From Utricularia gibba (Eukaryota > Streptophyta > Magnoliopsida > Lamiales > Lentibulariaceae): DNA of 64,000 nucleotides. Numbering within the stretch: position 1 is the first letter of the stretch; each line of letters opens with the position of its first letter. Position numbers and translations under genes: made by a program. The DNA is taken from contig CM007991.1 of assembly GCA_002189035.1 (NCBI GenBank), forward strand, positions 620,001 to 684,000. The letters are read 5' to 3'. Of this stretch, positions 37,467-48,304 are shown piece after piece. The notes beneath the pieces were generated by a model, which was not told where the DNA came from, did not search any database, and was given only the letters and a program-made list of their open reading frames with translations.

Positions 37467-38637
37467 AATCAAAAGTGCTTCCAATAGAATTCATTAACAT
37501 TTTTTCTGCACTTGTTTTTTTGACTTTGAGAGGATTTTTGTTAATTCGGATGGATGGACGTATCTCACTTGTGGTGCTCGCCCTGTGTTCATGTGGAGTC
37601 TCCAAATCCTAAAACTGAGTCCTCCATTAAACTTTCAGTTCATTATTAATTTGCAGGTGTAAGCATGGCATCACCCCATCCCATCCTTCACTGCATCTGT
37701 AAACACCAATCACTGTGGTTGTTTTGTTCTCAGAGTTTGTGCCTTGACAGAAAGCCGTAGAGCGAGGGCTTGTTGGCACGCACCCTCAGAGATGACGATA
37801 GGGACTTCGCTCCTCTCATACCAACACGGCAAGTGTAAAACTATCACTCCTTTCTCCATCCCAAACAACTAACCCAATCTATCTAATAATTAAAATTCGT
37901 CTTCAAAAAATCATAATTGAATCATAGTGAATTATAAACCGTTTACGATAAAAATTAAATTAAATTTGATATAACCGTAGTTTAATCAATTTGAATTACG
38001 AACAATTCCTGAAATTGACAAAATATTATAAATCGCTATTTTTTAATAGATTTGAATTATTATATATGATGCATGCAGATGGGATTATATCATTATAATT
38101 TAAATTATATTTAATAAGATTTTGTGATTAAAAATATTTTTTTATTTTGATATATCCAAATTATTTTTAAGTTATTCGTTAAACATATAAAAATCACAAA
38201 TTTAAGTCTTTGTGATCATTAAAAAATGAGTGTGGGCCCATGGGTGGGTAGACCGGTTTGCATTCATTTTCTAGTTGCTGTCCCTCTTCATTCACCTTGT
38301 GGCGTCCGAACCGGCAAAATTTTAATTTTGCTTTTGCTCGTCCTTGTCCTTTACTACTATTTTTTTCCCACCCCCAAATAACGGAATATTCCATTCCTTC
38401 AAACTAACCGGGCCATTTATGTAAATAAGCAACTTTTTCTATCTACATCCAGAAAATTCGTATGATATTATGTGATTTGCATATTTAAACTTTATGTTTA
38501 TTATCTCGTAGAAAAAATCTTATATAAAGTTTGCACATATATAATCTTTATATTGACTGTATATAACTTCGATAAACTCTTTATTTAATCTTTTTTTCTT
38601 CTTTTGTTATTGATTGCACATGCCTAGTATTGCTCCT
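37467..38637. other. F-box 3' flank and MIR166 upstream region
   Basis: The F-box 3' UTR probably ends before about 37870. Positions 37890-38200 and 38400-38630 are AT-rich. No gene is seen; the right end should hold the MIR166 promoter. Confidence 0.45.
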
Positions 38638-38645
38638 TATAAAAA
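38638..38645 (+). promoter_or_regulatory. TATA box of MIR166
   Basis: TATAAAAA lies about 180 bases before the miR166* arm, a normal position for a plant pri-miRNA promoter, placing the transcript start near 38670. Confidence 0.55.
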
Positions 38646-38814
38646 GGGTAACCATATGCATTGTTTTCTACTACAACAAAGAGAATGGAATCCAGAAGTG
38701 AGGGTTGAGGTGCTCCCCTAAAAAAAGCAAGTGCAGGATCCACACAGCTAGCTAGGGTTTCTTCATCACTTTGCTCTTCTTCTTCCCCTTGATGCCGAGT
38801 TCAGTAGTTTGGGT

Positions 38815-38925
38815 GTTTGTGGGGAATGTCGGCTGGCTCGATGCACGAACTCACAAGTGTGTTCTTGCTTTCGCAGGGACTGAGAATGGGCATCGGACCA
38901 GGCTTCATTCCTTTCAAACTCTACC
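38815..38925 (+). ncRNA. MIR166: MIR166 precursor hairpin
   Basis: The 3' arm at 38893-38913 carries a 21-base miR165/166 family sequence beginning TCGGACCAGGCTTCATTC and ending in the CTT variant seen in some eudicot family members. The 5' arm at about 38823-38843 starts GGAATGTCGGCTGGCTCGA and matches the typical miR166* form; paired against the 3' arm it leaves only a few mismatches, with a loop of about 50 bases. miR166 directs cleavage of HD-ZIP III mRNAs (PHB, PHV, REV group) and so sets leaf polarity, meristem and vascular patterning. A TATA box lies upstream. The copia element sits about 440 bases downstream in the same orientation, possibly inside the primary transcript. Confidence 0.9.
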
Positions 38926-39353
38926 ACCCTTCTCTAAGCACAGCAATCTGATCTTTTGTGTGTGTTATTCTCATCCTTTATGCGAAACCCACATCGGGTA
39001 CCGAAACAAAGATCACACTCTCATCCATTGGAGTTACGAGTGAAGGTATTGCTTGTTGCCATGAAGCTGATCACTCTGAGCTGACTCTACTGAGTTCGTT
39101 CCTCATCGTCTTCTTCTGTCAGACTCTGAGAAACTGAATGCTTACTGTCAGTATTCATACACGATGTTGCTGCTGTTGTCCATAACACGTAACTGGAGGT
39201 GCATGTGCGTCTCTCCGTTTCCTGAATGAGCTGCCTGCTCTGACAACTTTCTGTGAATGAACCCCACATTCAAGAACAAGAGTAAAAGGAAGATTTCACT
39301 CTCGCACTCCATTGATTTCACACAGGCAAACACTGACACCAAGGATACTAAAA
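38926..39353 (+). other. Likely 3' part of pri-miR166, up to the retrotransposon
   Basis: No protein gene is recognised. This is probably transcribed with MIR166. The last five bases (39349-39353, TAAAA) are the left target site duplication. Confidence 0.4.
39349..39353 (+). repeat. Left target site duplication
   Basis: TAAAA directly before the left LTR, matched by TAAAA at 44846-44850 directly after the right LTR. Confidence 0.88.
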
Positions 39354-39743
39354 TGTTGATGCAACCTGAGAAGGAAATTACAAGCAAACTGCTCCAATCA
39401 AACAAATCAGAAGAATCAACTGCAAACCACATTGATGAAGAAGAAAATCCAAGAGGAAATCTACAGATATGCAACGGCTAGAAACGGAATTAATGCAAAG
39501 GCCATCCATACACGTCTCTAACGGTCCAAAAAAAAAAAACATATGAATTTCCCTATAAGTAACGAGCTCTTCGCTGTAACTTGTTGTAACTCAATTCTTC
39601 AAAATTGAAGAAAAGAAAAACTCACTTTCATACCTGTTTACGCTCTCTTCATACATACTGTATTTTTACATCAAAGTTGCATCTACCCAGCAAGCAACGT
39701 GAATACACAGTCAAGAAATTGAAGAATTGTTCTATGTTCTTTA
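39354..39743 (+). repeat. 5' LTR of the copia element
   Basis: A 390-base repeat starting TGTTGATGCAACC and ending ATGTTCTTTA. It holds an A-run of 12, and a TATA-like CCCTATAAGTAACG at about 39552, likely the element promoter. It differs from the 3' LTR at one base (GAAGAAGAA against GAAAAAGAA) apart from the A-run. Confidence 0.95.
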
Positions 39744-39757
39744 TGGTGAACCCGACG
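39744..39757 (+). other. Primer-binding site of the copia element
   Basis: TGGTGAACCCGACG starts right at the LTR edge, where the 3' end of a host tRNA should pair. It is not the initiator tRNA-Met site (TGGTATCAGAGC) used by most plant copia elements. I could not name the tRNA. Confidence 0.6.
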
Positions 39758-39850
39758 TGAAGCCATTTCTATACACGCTCTGCTTCTGGTTCCCTGCTGT
39801 TTCAAGTGCTATATCTTGTATATCGTTTTCTTGTTTTCTTTCTCGATAAC

Positions 39851-40546
39851 ATGGCAGCCCAGACTTCTGCTCCACCAGTCTTCAATGGCAAAGATCCAAG
39901 TGAGTTTCGAGCGTGGTCTAGAAAAATGACAGACTACTTTGATGAGCTTGATCTAGCAGATTACTTCACCACAGAGTCTCCTCTAGAAACAAGCGAAGAG
40001 GCTTGGACAAGCTACAAAAAAATTGAAAAAAGGGTACGTGGTATTCTAAATCAGGCTGTCACCCACGAAGCATATGAACATATCTTGGAATGCAAGACTC
40101 CTAAGGAGGCATGGAAAGTACTAGAAGATGCTTATATAGGGACCGCTGAAAGCAAAGCTGTTCAAGTTGCAGACATATGGCGCACACTAAACCATCAAAA
40201 GGTAAGTTCACCTGACTCTCTTAATCAATTCACTGACCTTATTACTGCAGGTGTGCGTAAAATGCGATTATTAGGGTCCAAGGCTGACGAAGATAGACTC
40301 AAGGATATCATTATCCATGCGCTGCCCCCTTGTTATGAATCAGCAGTGAACTCCCTTCAGATCCACGGCCTGGAAAAACTGTCTCATGCTGAAGTCCTTC
40401 AAAAATTGAGGCGAGTAGAGATTAAAACACACATGCAACCATATGAAGAAAAGGCATTCTCAGCAAAATCTGTATACAAGGCACCAAGCCAAAGAGTAAC
40501 AAACTCCCAAATGGAAAAACCGAGTGCGGTTTTGGGCAAACCATGA
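39851..40546 (+). pseudogene. copia gag (capsid) domain
   Basis: Starts at an ATG (MAAQTS) and reads a copia gag N-terminus and UBN2-type capsid region: FNGKDPSEFRAWSRKM, AWKVLEDAYIG, LNQFTDLI and the FxxxI-type alpha-helical part. It ends at an in-frame TGA (40544-40546), after which the same frame continues with the zinc knuckles. A CGA-to-TGA change would explain the stop. Confidence 0.88.
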
Positions 40547-41239
40547 ACATATGTACTTGGGTCACATCCTCCATGTCTTCACTGCAAGCAGCAGAATCAC
40601 ATCTCAGACGACTGCTATTGGCATCCAGAAAAATTATGCCGCTTCTGTCAAGAAAAGGGCCATCTTGAAAGAGTCTGCCCAATAAAAAGAGAAATCATGC
40701 AACAAATGCTCCAACAGAGACATATGGGATCTAAAGGAGGCATCAATGTGAAACTCTCTTCTGACTTTTCTACAACAGCCAAAAATGATGTATCTCAACA
40801 CACAATAAATGAGAAAGATACCGTTGATATCTACTCTTTATGCCGAACCACATTATTCTCTGCATTAACGAACGTACAGAACTGGGTATGGCTTTTGGAC
40901 AGTGGGAGTACAAACCACATTGCCAATAACAAACAACTCTTCATCAGTTACGAAAAAACTCTTACAGAAATAGAAATCGCTAATGGAACTCACATTATGG
41001 CCATTGGAAGAGGCAACATTAAACTGGAAACTGCAACTCATTATATTCTTCTCAAGGATGTTCTACATGTACCGGCTGCCTCCCACAACTTACTAAGCCT
41101 TGGCCAGCTAGTTAAAAGAGGTTGTGATATTAACTTCTGTGATAATACGTGTCATATCAGTAGCTCTGCAGGAGAGAAAATTCTGAGTATCTCTATGATG
41201 AATAAGATCTTCCCTATTAACTTTCTCAAGGAAACATGA
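40547..41239 (+). pseudogene. copia zinc knuckles and aspartic protease
   Basis: Same frame as gag. Two CX2CX4HX4C zinc knuckles follow one another (CLHCKQQNHISDDC and CRFCQEKGHLERVC), then the protease with the DSGS active site (WLLDSGSTNHIA) and a HVPAASHNLLSLGQL segment. The stretch ends at a second in-frame TGA (41237-41239), again explicable by CGA to TGA. Confidence 0.88.
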
Positions 41240-41855
41240 AATATTGTCACTATGGCCTTATCCGCCCAAGCAAAGGAAAACATGATCTTGTGGCATCGAA
41301 GATTTGGACACCACAATCAGATGTCTCTGTACAAAACACAACAAAGGGAACTACTTACTGGGATTCCAACACTAGAACAAGATGGAGATTGCTGCAAAAT
41401 CTGTCAGCTTGGAAAGATGTCTCGACCATCATTTTCACAGAGCATATGGACAGCACAACAGTCACTAGAAGTAATCTGTTCAGACATTTGTGGGCCTATT
41501 ACACCATCTACTCAAGCTGGGAACCGATACTTTGTATTATTTATAGATGAATTCTCGAAGTATGCCTGGGTTTATTTCCTAAAATCACGAACAGAAGTCA
41601 GCAAATGCTTCATGGATTTCAAAGCATTGGTTGAGAATCAAAGTGGGAAAAGGATTAAGGCATTGAGATCTGATAATGGTGGTGAATACATACCGCATGA
41701 ACTCCAAAAATACTGCCAAGAGCATGGAATTGAACAGCAATTTACTGCTCCTTATACCCCTCAGCAAAACGGTATCTGCGAAAGACGCAACAGAACAATC
41801 ATGGACATGTCACGCTGCCTATTATTGGAAGGAAACCTACCAAAATTCTTCTGGG
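41240..41855 (+). pseudogene. copia GAG-pre-integrase and integrase core
   Basis: Same frame as before. LWHRRFGHHNQ and the CKICQLGK segment give the HHCC zinc finger. The integrase catalytic acidic residues sit in CSDICGPI, LRSDNGGEY and QNGICERRN. At the G-run 41853-41855 the frame changes by one base, consistent with one missing G, and the continuation is in the next frame. Confidence 0.88.
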
Positions 41856-43593
41856 AGAAGCTGTCCATACAACCGTTTACTTGCTCAACAGATTGCCTAC
41901 ACGAGGAACAAAAGAGTACAACACGCCATATGAACTATGGAAGAACCGAGTTCCATCGGTTGATCACTTAAGGGTATTCGGTTGTATATGTTTTACACAG
42001 ACTCCACACCAACTCCGCACAAAGTTAGACAACAAAAGCAAGATGGGAATATTTGTTGGATATGCAACACAGTCCAAAGCCTATAGAGTCTGGCTACCGG
42101 AATATAAGAAGATCATCATTAGTAGAGATATAGTCTTTAATGAAAGAAAAGCATGGAAGTGGAATCAAGAAAGTTGGAACATCGAAACCTCAAACGTAAC
42201 AGACCTGAGTTTCCTATTTCCATTACTACCAGCTGTCCTAACTGATATGATTACAACAAATGAGGATATGTCAGTCAGAGAGGAAATAATAGAGCCATCA
42301 CAAACATGCTCAGAAGAAATAGACATTGACTCACAAACCGATGCCTTTAGCCCCTCTCTTGAAGCTAATCAAAACTTACTACCAGAGGATAACCGTGAGC
42401 TCAATGACCTATCCGATTCAATACAAGCAGAGACTGACAACTCCCTGCTTCCTGAAAGTTTGCTTCAGAATCCTACAGAAATAGAAATAGATCATCTATC
42501 CACCAACGCAACAAAACAAAGGTTGGAACAAAATCAGGAAAGGTGGATAGAAAATAGAGAACCTACTGAAAGAATCCACGCAATACCTGATGAAAGTATG
42601 CACAAAGATCAATTTCTAGAAAAGGAAAGCATCTCTGAAAGACCTCTAGGAGAACAAGGATCACTGGAAACTCAAGAAATCACGCCCACAGACGCAGACC
42701 AGCCTAAAATAACTGAAAGCTTGGAGTCTATTATTATTAAAACTCGAAGTGGGAGAACCTCAAAATCACCCCTATGGATGAAAGATTATGTCGAAATGTC
42801 AATTTGCAGTGCACCTGAAAGTATAGAGGCACCGCTTGAGCCAACTTCAATTGAAACGGCACTAAAAGATCCACAATGGAGAAAAGCAATGGAATTAGAA
42901 CTCCAAACTATTGAGAAGTATAAGACATGGACCCTGGTAGAGAGAAAAGAAAACATGAGAGTAATTGGTGTTAAATGGGTACTACGCACCAAGCTCAATC
43001 CAGATGGCAGCGTCAACAAACTCAAGGCAAGATTGGTAGCTAAGGGCTTTAAACAGAGAGCTGGAATTGATTACCAAGACACATTTGCGCCAGTAGCACG
43101 ACTTGATACAATCAAACTATTGTTGGCTTTAGCAGCATGCAAAAGATGGGATGTCTATCACCTTGATATCAAGTCTGCATTTCTAAATGGTCTACTAAAT
43201 GAAGAAGTTTATATAGAACAACCATCAGGATTTGTGATTAAAGGGCAAGAAAACAAGGTCTATCTACTTCACAAAGCTTTATACGGATTAAAACAAGCAC
43301 CAAGAGCATGGTATTCTAAGATTGACCTCTACTTCACTCAGCATGGTTATGTGCGAAGTGAAAACGACAACACCCTATATATCTTGAATGTTCAAGCAGG
43401 ACAAGTAATTATTTCCTTATACGTGGATGATATCCTCATGACAGGAAATAATCCAACTCTAGTGGGAAGCGAAAAACAAGCTCTGAAAAAACACTTTGAG
43501 CTAACAGATTTGGGACTAATGACCTATTTTCTAGGTCTCGAAATCATCCAGAGCTCTACATCTATTATTCTATCACAAAGGAAATATATTTAG
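41856..43593 (+). pseudogene. copia integrase C-terminus and reverse transcriptase
   Basis: From LLNRLPTRG the reading frame covers the integrase tail (PYELWKNRVP, LRVFGCICF), a variable acidic linker, then the reverse transcriptase (VGVKWVLRTKLNPDG-like start, KARLVAKGFKQ, FAPVARLDTIK, ALYGLKQAPRAWY, and the catalytic LYVDDILMTG). It ends at an in-frame TAG (43591-43593), fitting CAG to TAG. Confidence 0.9.
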
Positions 43594-44580
43594 GATTTAA
43601 TCAAGAAACATGAATATAGCTACTCTAGATTTTCTGCTGTACCTATCACACCGGATATGAAGAAGCAATTCTATCATACACAAGAAGAGTTCGTAGATGT
43701 TACAACTTACAGGGGAATAATTGGTTCTCTATTGTATCTCACTGCAACACGGTCAGACATAACTTATGCAGTGAATCTACTCTCTCAATTCATGGTGCAA
43801 CCTCGAAAACCACATCTTGATGCTGCAAAACGAGTTTTGAAATACTTAAATCATACATCAAATCTGGGACTAATCTACACAAAAGGTACGAACCCTTATC
43901 TTCAAATATATTCAGACAGTGATTTTGCAGGAGATGGTCACGATCTCAAGTCAACCTCCGGATATGTATTCTCGCTGGGTGGATCACCATTTGCCTGGAA
44001 CAGCAAAAAGCAAACTGTCATTGCTCAATCCTCTAGTGAGGCTGAGTACATGGCAGCAGCAGCTGCTGCAAACCATTTGATGTGGATACGCAAACTACTA
44101 ACTGATCTGGGAATTCATATAGAGAAGCCTACTGTGATGAACATCGATAATAAATCTGCAATTTCTATGGGAAACAACCCCAGTCTCTTTGGAAGAACAA
44201 AACATATCCAGATAAAATTTCATGTGCTGAGACACTATGTTCGTGAGAAGATGATTAAACTCAAGTTTATACAATCAGAGAGACAGCTTGCAGATATACT
44301 CACCAAATTGATGTTTCCTCAGCAATTCTGCTATCTTCGTGACAAGCTCAACTTGAAGAAAATTGAAGAATCAGAAACCACTATGGTACATGATATGCAA
44401 CAATCAGTGAAACCGAAGTCAAGAAACTCTAAATTGCCTTCTCACAGGGGAATGTTGATGCAACCTGAGAAGGAAATTACAAGCAAACTGCTCCAATCAA
44501 ACAAATCAGAAGAATCAACTGCAAACCACATTGATGAAAAAGAAAATCCAAGAGGAAATCTACAGATATGCAACGGCTAG
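43594..44580 (+). pseudogene. copia reverse transcriptase thumb and RNase H, running into the 3' LTR
   Basis: Same frame as the previous part. It shows YRGIIGSLLYLTATRSDI, YSDSDFAGD, STSGYVFSLGG, SQSSSEAEYMA-like RNase H motifs and TKHIQIKFHVLR...ADILTK. The frame then crosses the polypurine tract and the LTR edge, so the last 43 codons (44453-44580, stop included) are LTR sequence. Confidence 0.9.
44443..44452 (+). other. Polypurine tract of the copia element
   Basis: CACAGGGGAA lies directly before the 3' LTR, where the plus-strand primer is expected. Confidence 0.75.
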
Positions 44581-44845
44581 AAACGGAATTAATGCAAAGG
44601 CCATCCATACACGTCTCTAACGGTCCAAAAAAAAAAAAAAACATATGAATTTCCCTATAAGTAACGAGCTCTTCGCTGTAACTTGTTGTAACTCAATTCT
44701 TCAAAATTGAAGAAAAGAAAAACTCACTTTCATACCTGTTTACGCTCTCTTCATACATACTGTATTTTTACATCAAAGTTGCATCTACCCAGCAAGCAAC
44801 GTGAATACACAGTCAAGAAATTGAAGAATTGTTCTATGTTCTTTA
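44453..44845 (+). repeat. 3' LTR of the copia element
   Basis: A 393-base repeat, identical to the 5' LTR except for one substitution and an A-run of 15 instead of 12. Its first 128 bases are also the end of the pol reading frame. Confidence 0.95.
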
Positions 44846-44850
44846 TAAAA
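44846..44850 (+). repeat. Right target site duplication
   Basis: TAAAA, the partner of 39349-39353. The A-rich context allows a small chance that the true end is shifted by a base. Confidence 0.85.
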
Positions 44851-45378
44851 AACCCAAACCCGATCATGTGCATCAAAGTAGTGAAAGAAGGAATTTTGAT
44901 TTGGATAAATAAGAAGACTGATCCAGAGGCGTGGCGAGATGGCTTCATGTGTTCCAACAATTATACCTGCACTGGCACCGGCTCTTAATTATATGAAAAT
45001 TTCACTGTCATAGCGTTTTGGTGATTGTGGCAGCTACCCAGCCAAAGAATGTGATCCCCATCTACTTCCTTCCCATTTTTGTGAGTTTCGGTTCGGTTCT
45101 CTTGTGTTCACCTTTTTTGGTGACAAACTTCTTTCTATAAAATTTCTAATATAGTCATTGGTTTTGGGTTTTAAATACGAGAAAATTCTCGATTTTACAA
45201 AATTTCGATAGGAATTTAAAATGCTGGGCTCCATTTCGACATTCATTATGATATGAAACTTAAAAGTTATGTTCCAAATTTTTAAAAAAATCATATTTAT
45301 ATTAAATGAAAATAATAAATAAATTGAAATAAGAAGTTTAGAATATTGCATAATAACCTTGGGAACTCCATCCATCAA
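44851..45378. other. Host flank right of the retrotransposon
   Basis: Continues the sequence interrupted at 39353. AT-rich at 45130-45360. A short open frame at 44869-44988 (MCIKVVKEG...) has no recognised family. No gene is called. Confidence 0.4.
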
Positions 45379-45463
45379 GGGGTGGTGGCGCAGTTGGCTA
45401 GCGCGTAGGTCTCATAGCTTCTGAGTTATCCTGAGGTCGAGAGTTCGAGCCTCTCTCACCCAA
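45379..45463 (+). tRNA. tRNA-Met(CAT), elongator, with an 11-base intron
   Basis: The D arm (GCGCAGTTGGCTAGCGC), anticodon CAT at 45413-45415, variable loop and T arm (GAGAGTTCGAGCCTCTC) match the plant elongator tRNA-Met. The intron after position 37 is at 45417-45427 (GCTTCTGAGTT), as is normal for this tRNA in plants. The acceptor 3' strand reads TCACCCA instead of the usual TCACCCC, so the first pair is G-A. This may reduce function. Confidence 0.92.
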
Positions 45464-45767
45464 AAGTTTTTCCATCTTTTTCTTTTTTTATATGATGCTC
45501 TTCAACGCGTTTGCTCCATTTCAACATTCACTGTCTTGATTTTTTCAAGTTGCTGCCATCTGCAACTGAGTTTCCTCAGTCCCTATGCTGCTAGCCTCAC
45601 ATTGAAGCCACAGACGGTGAGATGTTCCAAGACACACAAGTCAGTGGTAGTAGGCAAAGAGAAAATCTGAGGGAGAAATAAAATCAATCTTCTACTGCAC
45701 AGCCCCCTACCTAACAAAAGATGCAAATTTATTTTTAAGATTTCTTTACACAATAAAGCAGTACACA

Positions 45768-46703
45768 TCATTTCAACCGCAGGCCTCCAATAGCATCAGT
45801 GGCTTTTTTGACTTGCTTATCATATTCATCATCCTCTTCATCTACTTCCTTTTTCTTTTCTTTTTCTTCTTCATCCTCATCTTCAGCTCCCACAGCGAGC
45901 ATTCCAATAGACTGGGCGGCCGGACATGCCTTGGCCTCTTTCACAAACTTTGTGATTTCATCTGCACTTTGACGAGAAAAAACTGGGTCTTCCCTACGGT
46001 AGTATACTGCTTGAGCTGCTTCAGTTAGTTCCCTTGGCAAGTTCTTCAGAAACCATGGATGTGATTTGATTTCCTTCATTGTAATCCGCTGCAGTAATAC
46101 GGCCGGTCACTGATACAGATATGGTGGAGGAACCCGGATTCGTTTATGGCAGATTACAAGAGTAAACGGCTTTGAAAAGAACACATACTCTGGCTGCATT
46201 GGCCACAAATATCCGAGAAAGAAGATGCCTGCAATCTTGCGATATGTGGATATAGTCAGGAATCTTGTATTGAACGCTCATTATCATCTGGAATACACAG
46301 GATAAAGGCATACGGTTACTTAGTCAGTACGTTATAAAACCTGGCTCAGCATGACAAAAACAACATACTTGGATGGTTTTCTTGAAATTCTTTGGGTCTT
46401 TCTGATCTTCAAAAGGATATGCTCCTACCAGCATCACATACAGTGTCACACCACAAGACCATACATCAGCCAACTACACAAAAAATGCAATAAAAAGTAA
46501 ATCATTAGCATCATCATACGGAATGTAATTCATAGCTTACTCAATAAACGAAGAGACTAGAATGAGAGTTTGTGGCAAAGAAAGCATTGGCATCATCATA
46601 CAGAATGGAATTCATTGACTGATCGAAAAATGAAGAGCCCCGAAAGATCCTGTGGGATGTAGGTGATAAAAAAGAAAAAAAACAAGAAAGGATAGCCTGC
46701 TTG

Positions 46704-46734
<31 letters not shown>

Positions 46735-47860
46735 TTCTGGTGCAATATAAGCAGGAGTACCAACAGTAGACTTGGGCCTTGAATGAAGCAGAGATGACTA
46801 AAAAACAAAGAAAAAAAAACTTCAAATTGAATATAAGTGATGTAACTGCAATACTTGCATCACCTTAGAGTATCCAAAATCACATATTTTAAGGCATGGA
46901 GCATGGCTCCCATCAAGAAGGGTGTTCTCCAATTTTAAATCACGGTGGCATATTTGCTGCAAACAACAGACCAGTAAATGATACAGAACGAATACATCCC
47001 ATTGTAATAATCACTGATATTTTCAACATCCAATAATATTGACGCCAACTGTAGAAGAATATCATATAAGTCATCATATTTGGTACCGATAGGCCCTTCT
47101 CATACCTTGGCATGACAATAGCTGACGCCACAAATAAGTTGTTGAAAAAAGTATCTAGCCTGCGATCAGAAAATGAAAACGTTAGAAATTGAGTTTCTTT
47201 TGGAAACATATCTTATTCAACATCTATATACGTCTCCCAGGAGTGGCCCAACCATAAGTGAACATGAAAATATACTTAACAAGTGTTAGAGTGTATTCTT
47301 GAATGATTTGACTACGCCTTTTTACAGTTTGTTCCCTTTCCATCTGTGTGTAAACATATATCAATATGAAAGATAGCTAGATAAACCTCATCCTCACTGA
47401 AGCGTCCAGCATTGCAGATCCTCTCAAACAGCTCTCCACCGGCAGCATACTCCATAAGAATGGCTAGATGAGTTGGTGTTAGGACCACCTGATCAGATGT
47501 TTATGATCACCAAGCAGCCAACAATAGGCTCAAACAATCAACAAAACTTAGCTCTTCACCTCCTTAAACCGGATTATGTTAGGATGCCGAAGTGATCTAT
47601 GGTTTATGATCTCACGGGCGACATTCTCATCTATCTACATGACACCGAAATTGAACCACACATCATTAAGTAGACAAGGTAGCAGAAAATTGAAAACCCA
47701 ACAAGCAATTACAAATATCGTTGAATAATGAAAACCATACCTTGGGTCCTCTCTCAATGTATTTTACAGCCACAAGCTCCTTTGTCTCCTTGTTTCTCAT
47801 CAGCTTGGCTACACCAAAATTCCCAGACCCTATGTCCTTCACAAATTCGTACTTTTCCAT
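45768..47860 (-). CDS. SnRK2: SnRK2-type serine/threonine kinase (acidic C-terminus, subclass I-like)
   Basis: Osmotic-stress kinase of the SnRK2 family. Nine exons (5' to 3'): 47860-47741, 47634-47560, 47488-47387, 47159-47106, 46956-46864, 46797-46705, 46473-46369, 46287-46189, 46088-45768; 353 residues, typical length and exon count. Kinase landmarks: glycine loop GSGNFGVAK, lysine in [25 protein letters not shown], activation loop [18 protein letters not shown] and [22 protein letters not shown]. The C-terminus has the SnRK2 box ([16 protein letters not shown]) then an E/K-rich acidic tail, which suits subclass I (ABA-independent) rather than the Asp-rich ABA-activated subclass III. The start chosen is the ATG of [11 protein letters not shown], conserved in the family. 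The intron 46704-46474 has a GC donor (AAG|GCAAGC). Confidence 0.95.
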
Positions 47861-48304
47861 GATCAACTCCACCCAGTTTCGAATTAATGCCCAGAAGTTT
47901 TATGAGTCCGTTCAATCCAAATTGGGGAAAAGAAATATGAATTCCTGAGTTACAGAAAGGCTTCAGTTATCCCCAACGGCAGCGTCATGCAATAGGCGTG
48001 AATGCATGTGGAGCTTAAAATTGCAAGCGAATTGAAAGAATCCTTTAAGACACGTTTTGGGGGTGCGGAGGAAAAAGGGAAAGCGATTGAAGAATTGAGC
48101 TCGATTGATGGACGTGTTGAAAGGGATCAGGGAATTTCAGGCGAGACGTAATCAATTTGGGTCCCTTGTCCGAAAATTTCAGGAATGAATCACACCTGTT
48201 CCTTGTGTTTCCAAAGCCTATTTAATAATACCCCAATTGCATTGGCTGTAGTAAATTTGATTATAGAAATTTGATGTTGGATAATATAATTCTTGTCATA
48301 TCAT
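47861..48304. other. SnRK2 leader and promoter
   Basis: Minus-strand leader and promoter of the kinase gene; no other feature seen before the tRNA-Arg gene. Confidence 0.4.

Larger units (their letters stand above)
39354..44845 (+). mobile_element. Ty1/copia LTR retrotransposon, full length, defective, recent
   Basis: A complete copia-type element of 5492 bases. Order gag, protease, integrase, reverse transcriptase, RNase H proves Ty1/copia type. Long terminal repeats flank it (39354-39743 and 44453-44845), differing by one substitution and by the length of one A-run (12 and 15). A 5-base target duplication, TAAAA, sits at 39349-39353 and 44846-44850 and fixes both ends, so the termini are TG...TA instead of TG...CA. 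A primer-binding site beginning TGG follows the left repeat and a polypurine tract precedes the right one. The polyprotein frame has three stop codons and one frame change, so this copy cannot make its own proteins. Confidence 0.95.

Noticed and set aside
37744-37764. TTGACAGAA sequence resembling the start of miR156/157
   Set aside because: Only the first nine bases agree, the rest diverges, and no complementary arm with a hairpin is visible nearby.
44869-44988. Short open frame MCIKVVKEGILIW... right of the retrotransposon
   Set aside because: No family recognised, and rejoining the flanks without the element does not extend it into a credible gene.
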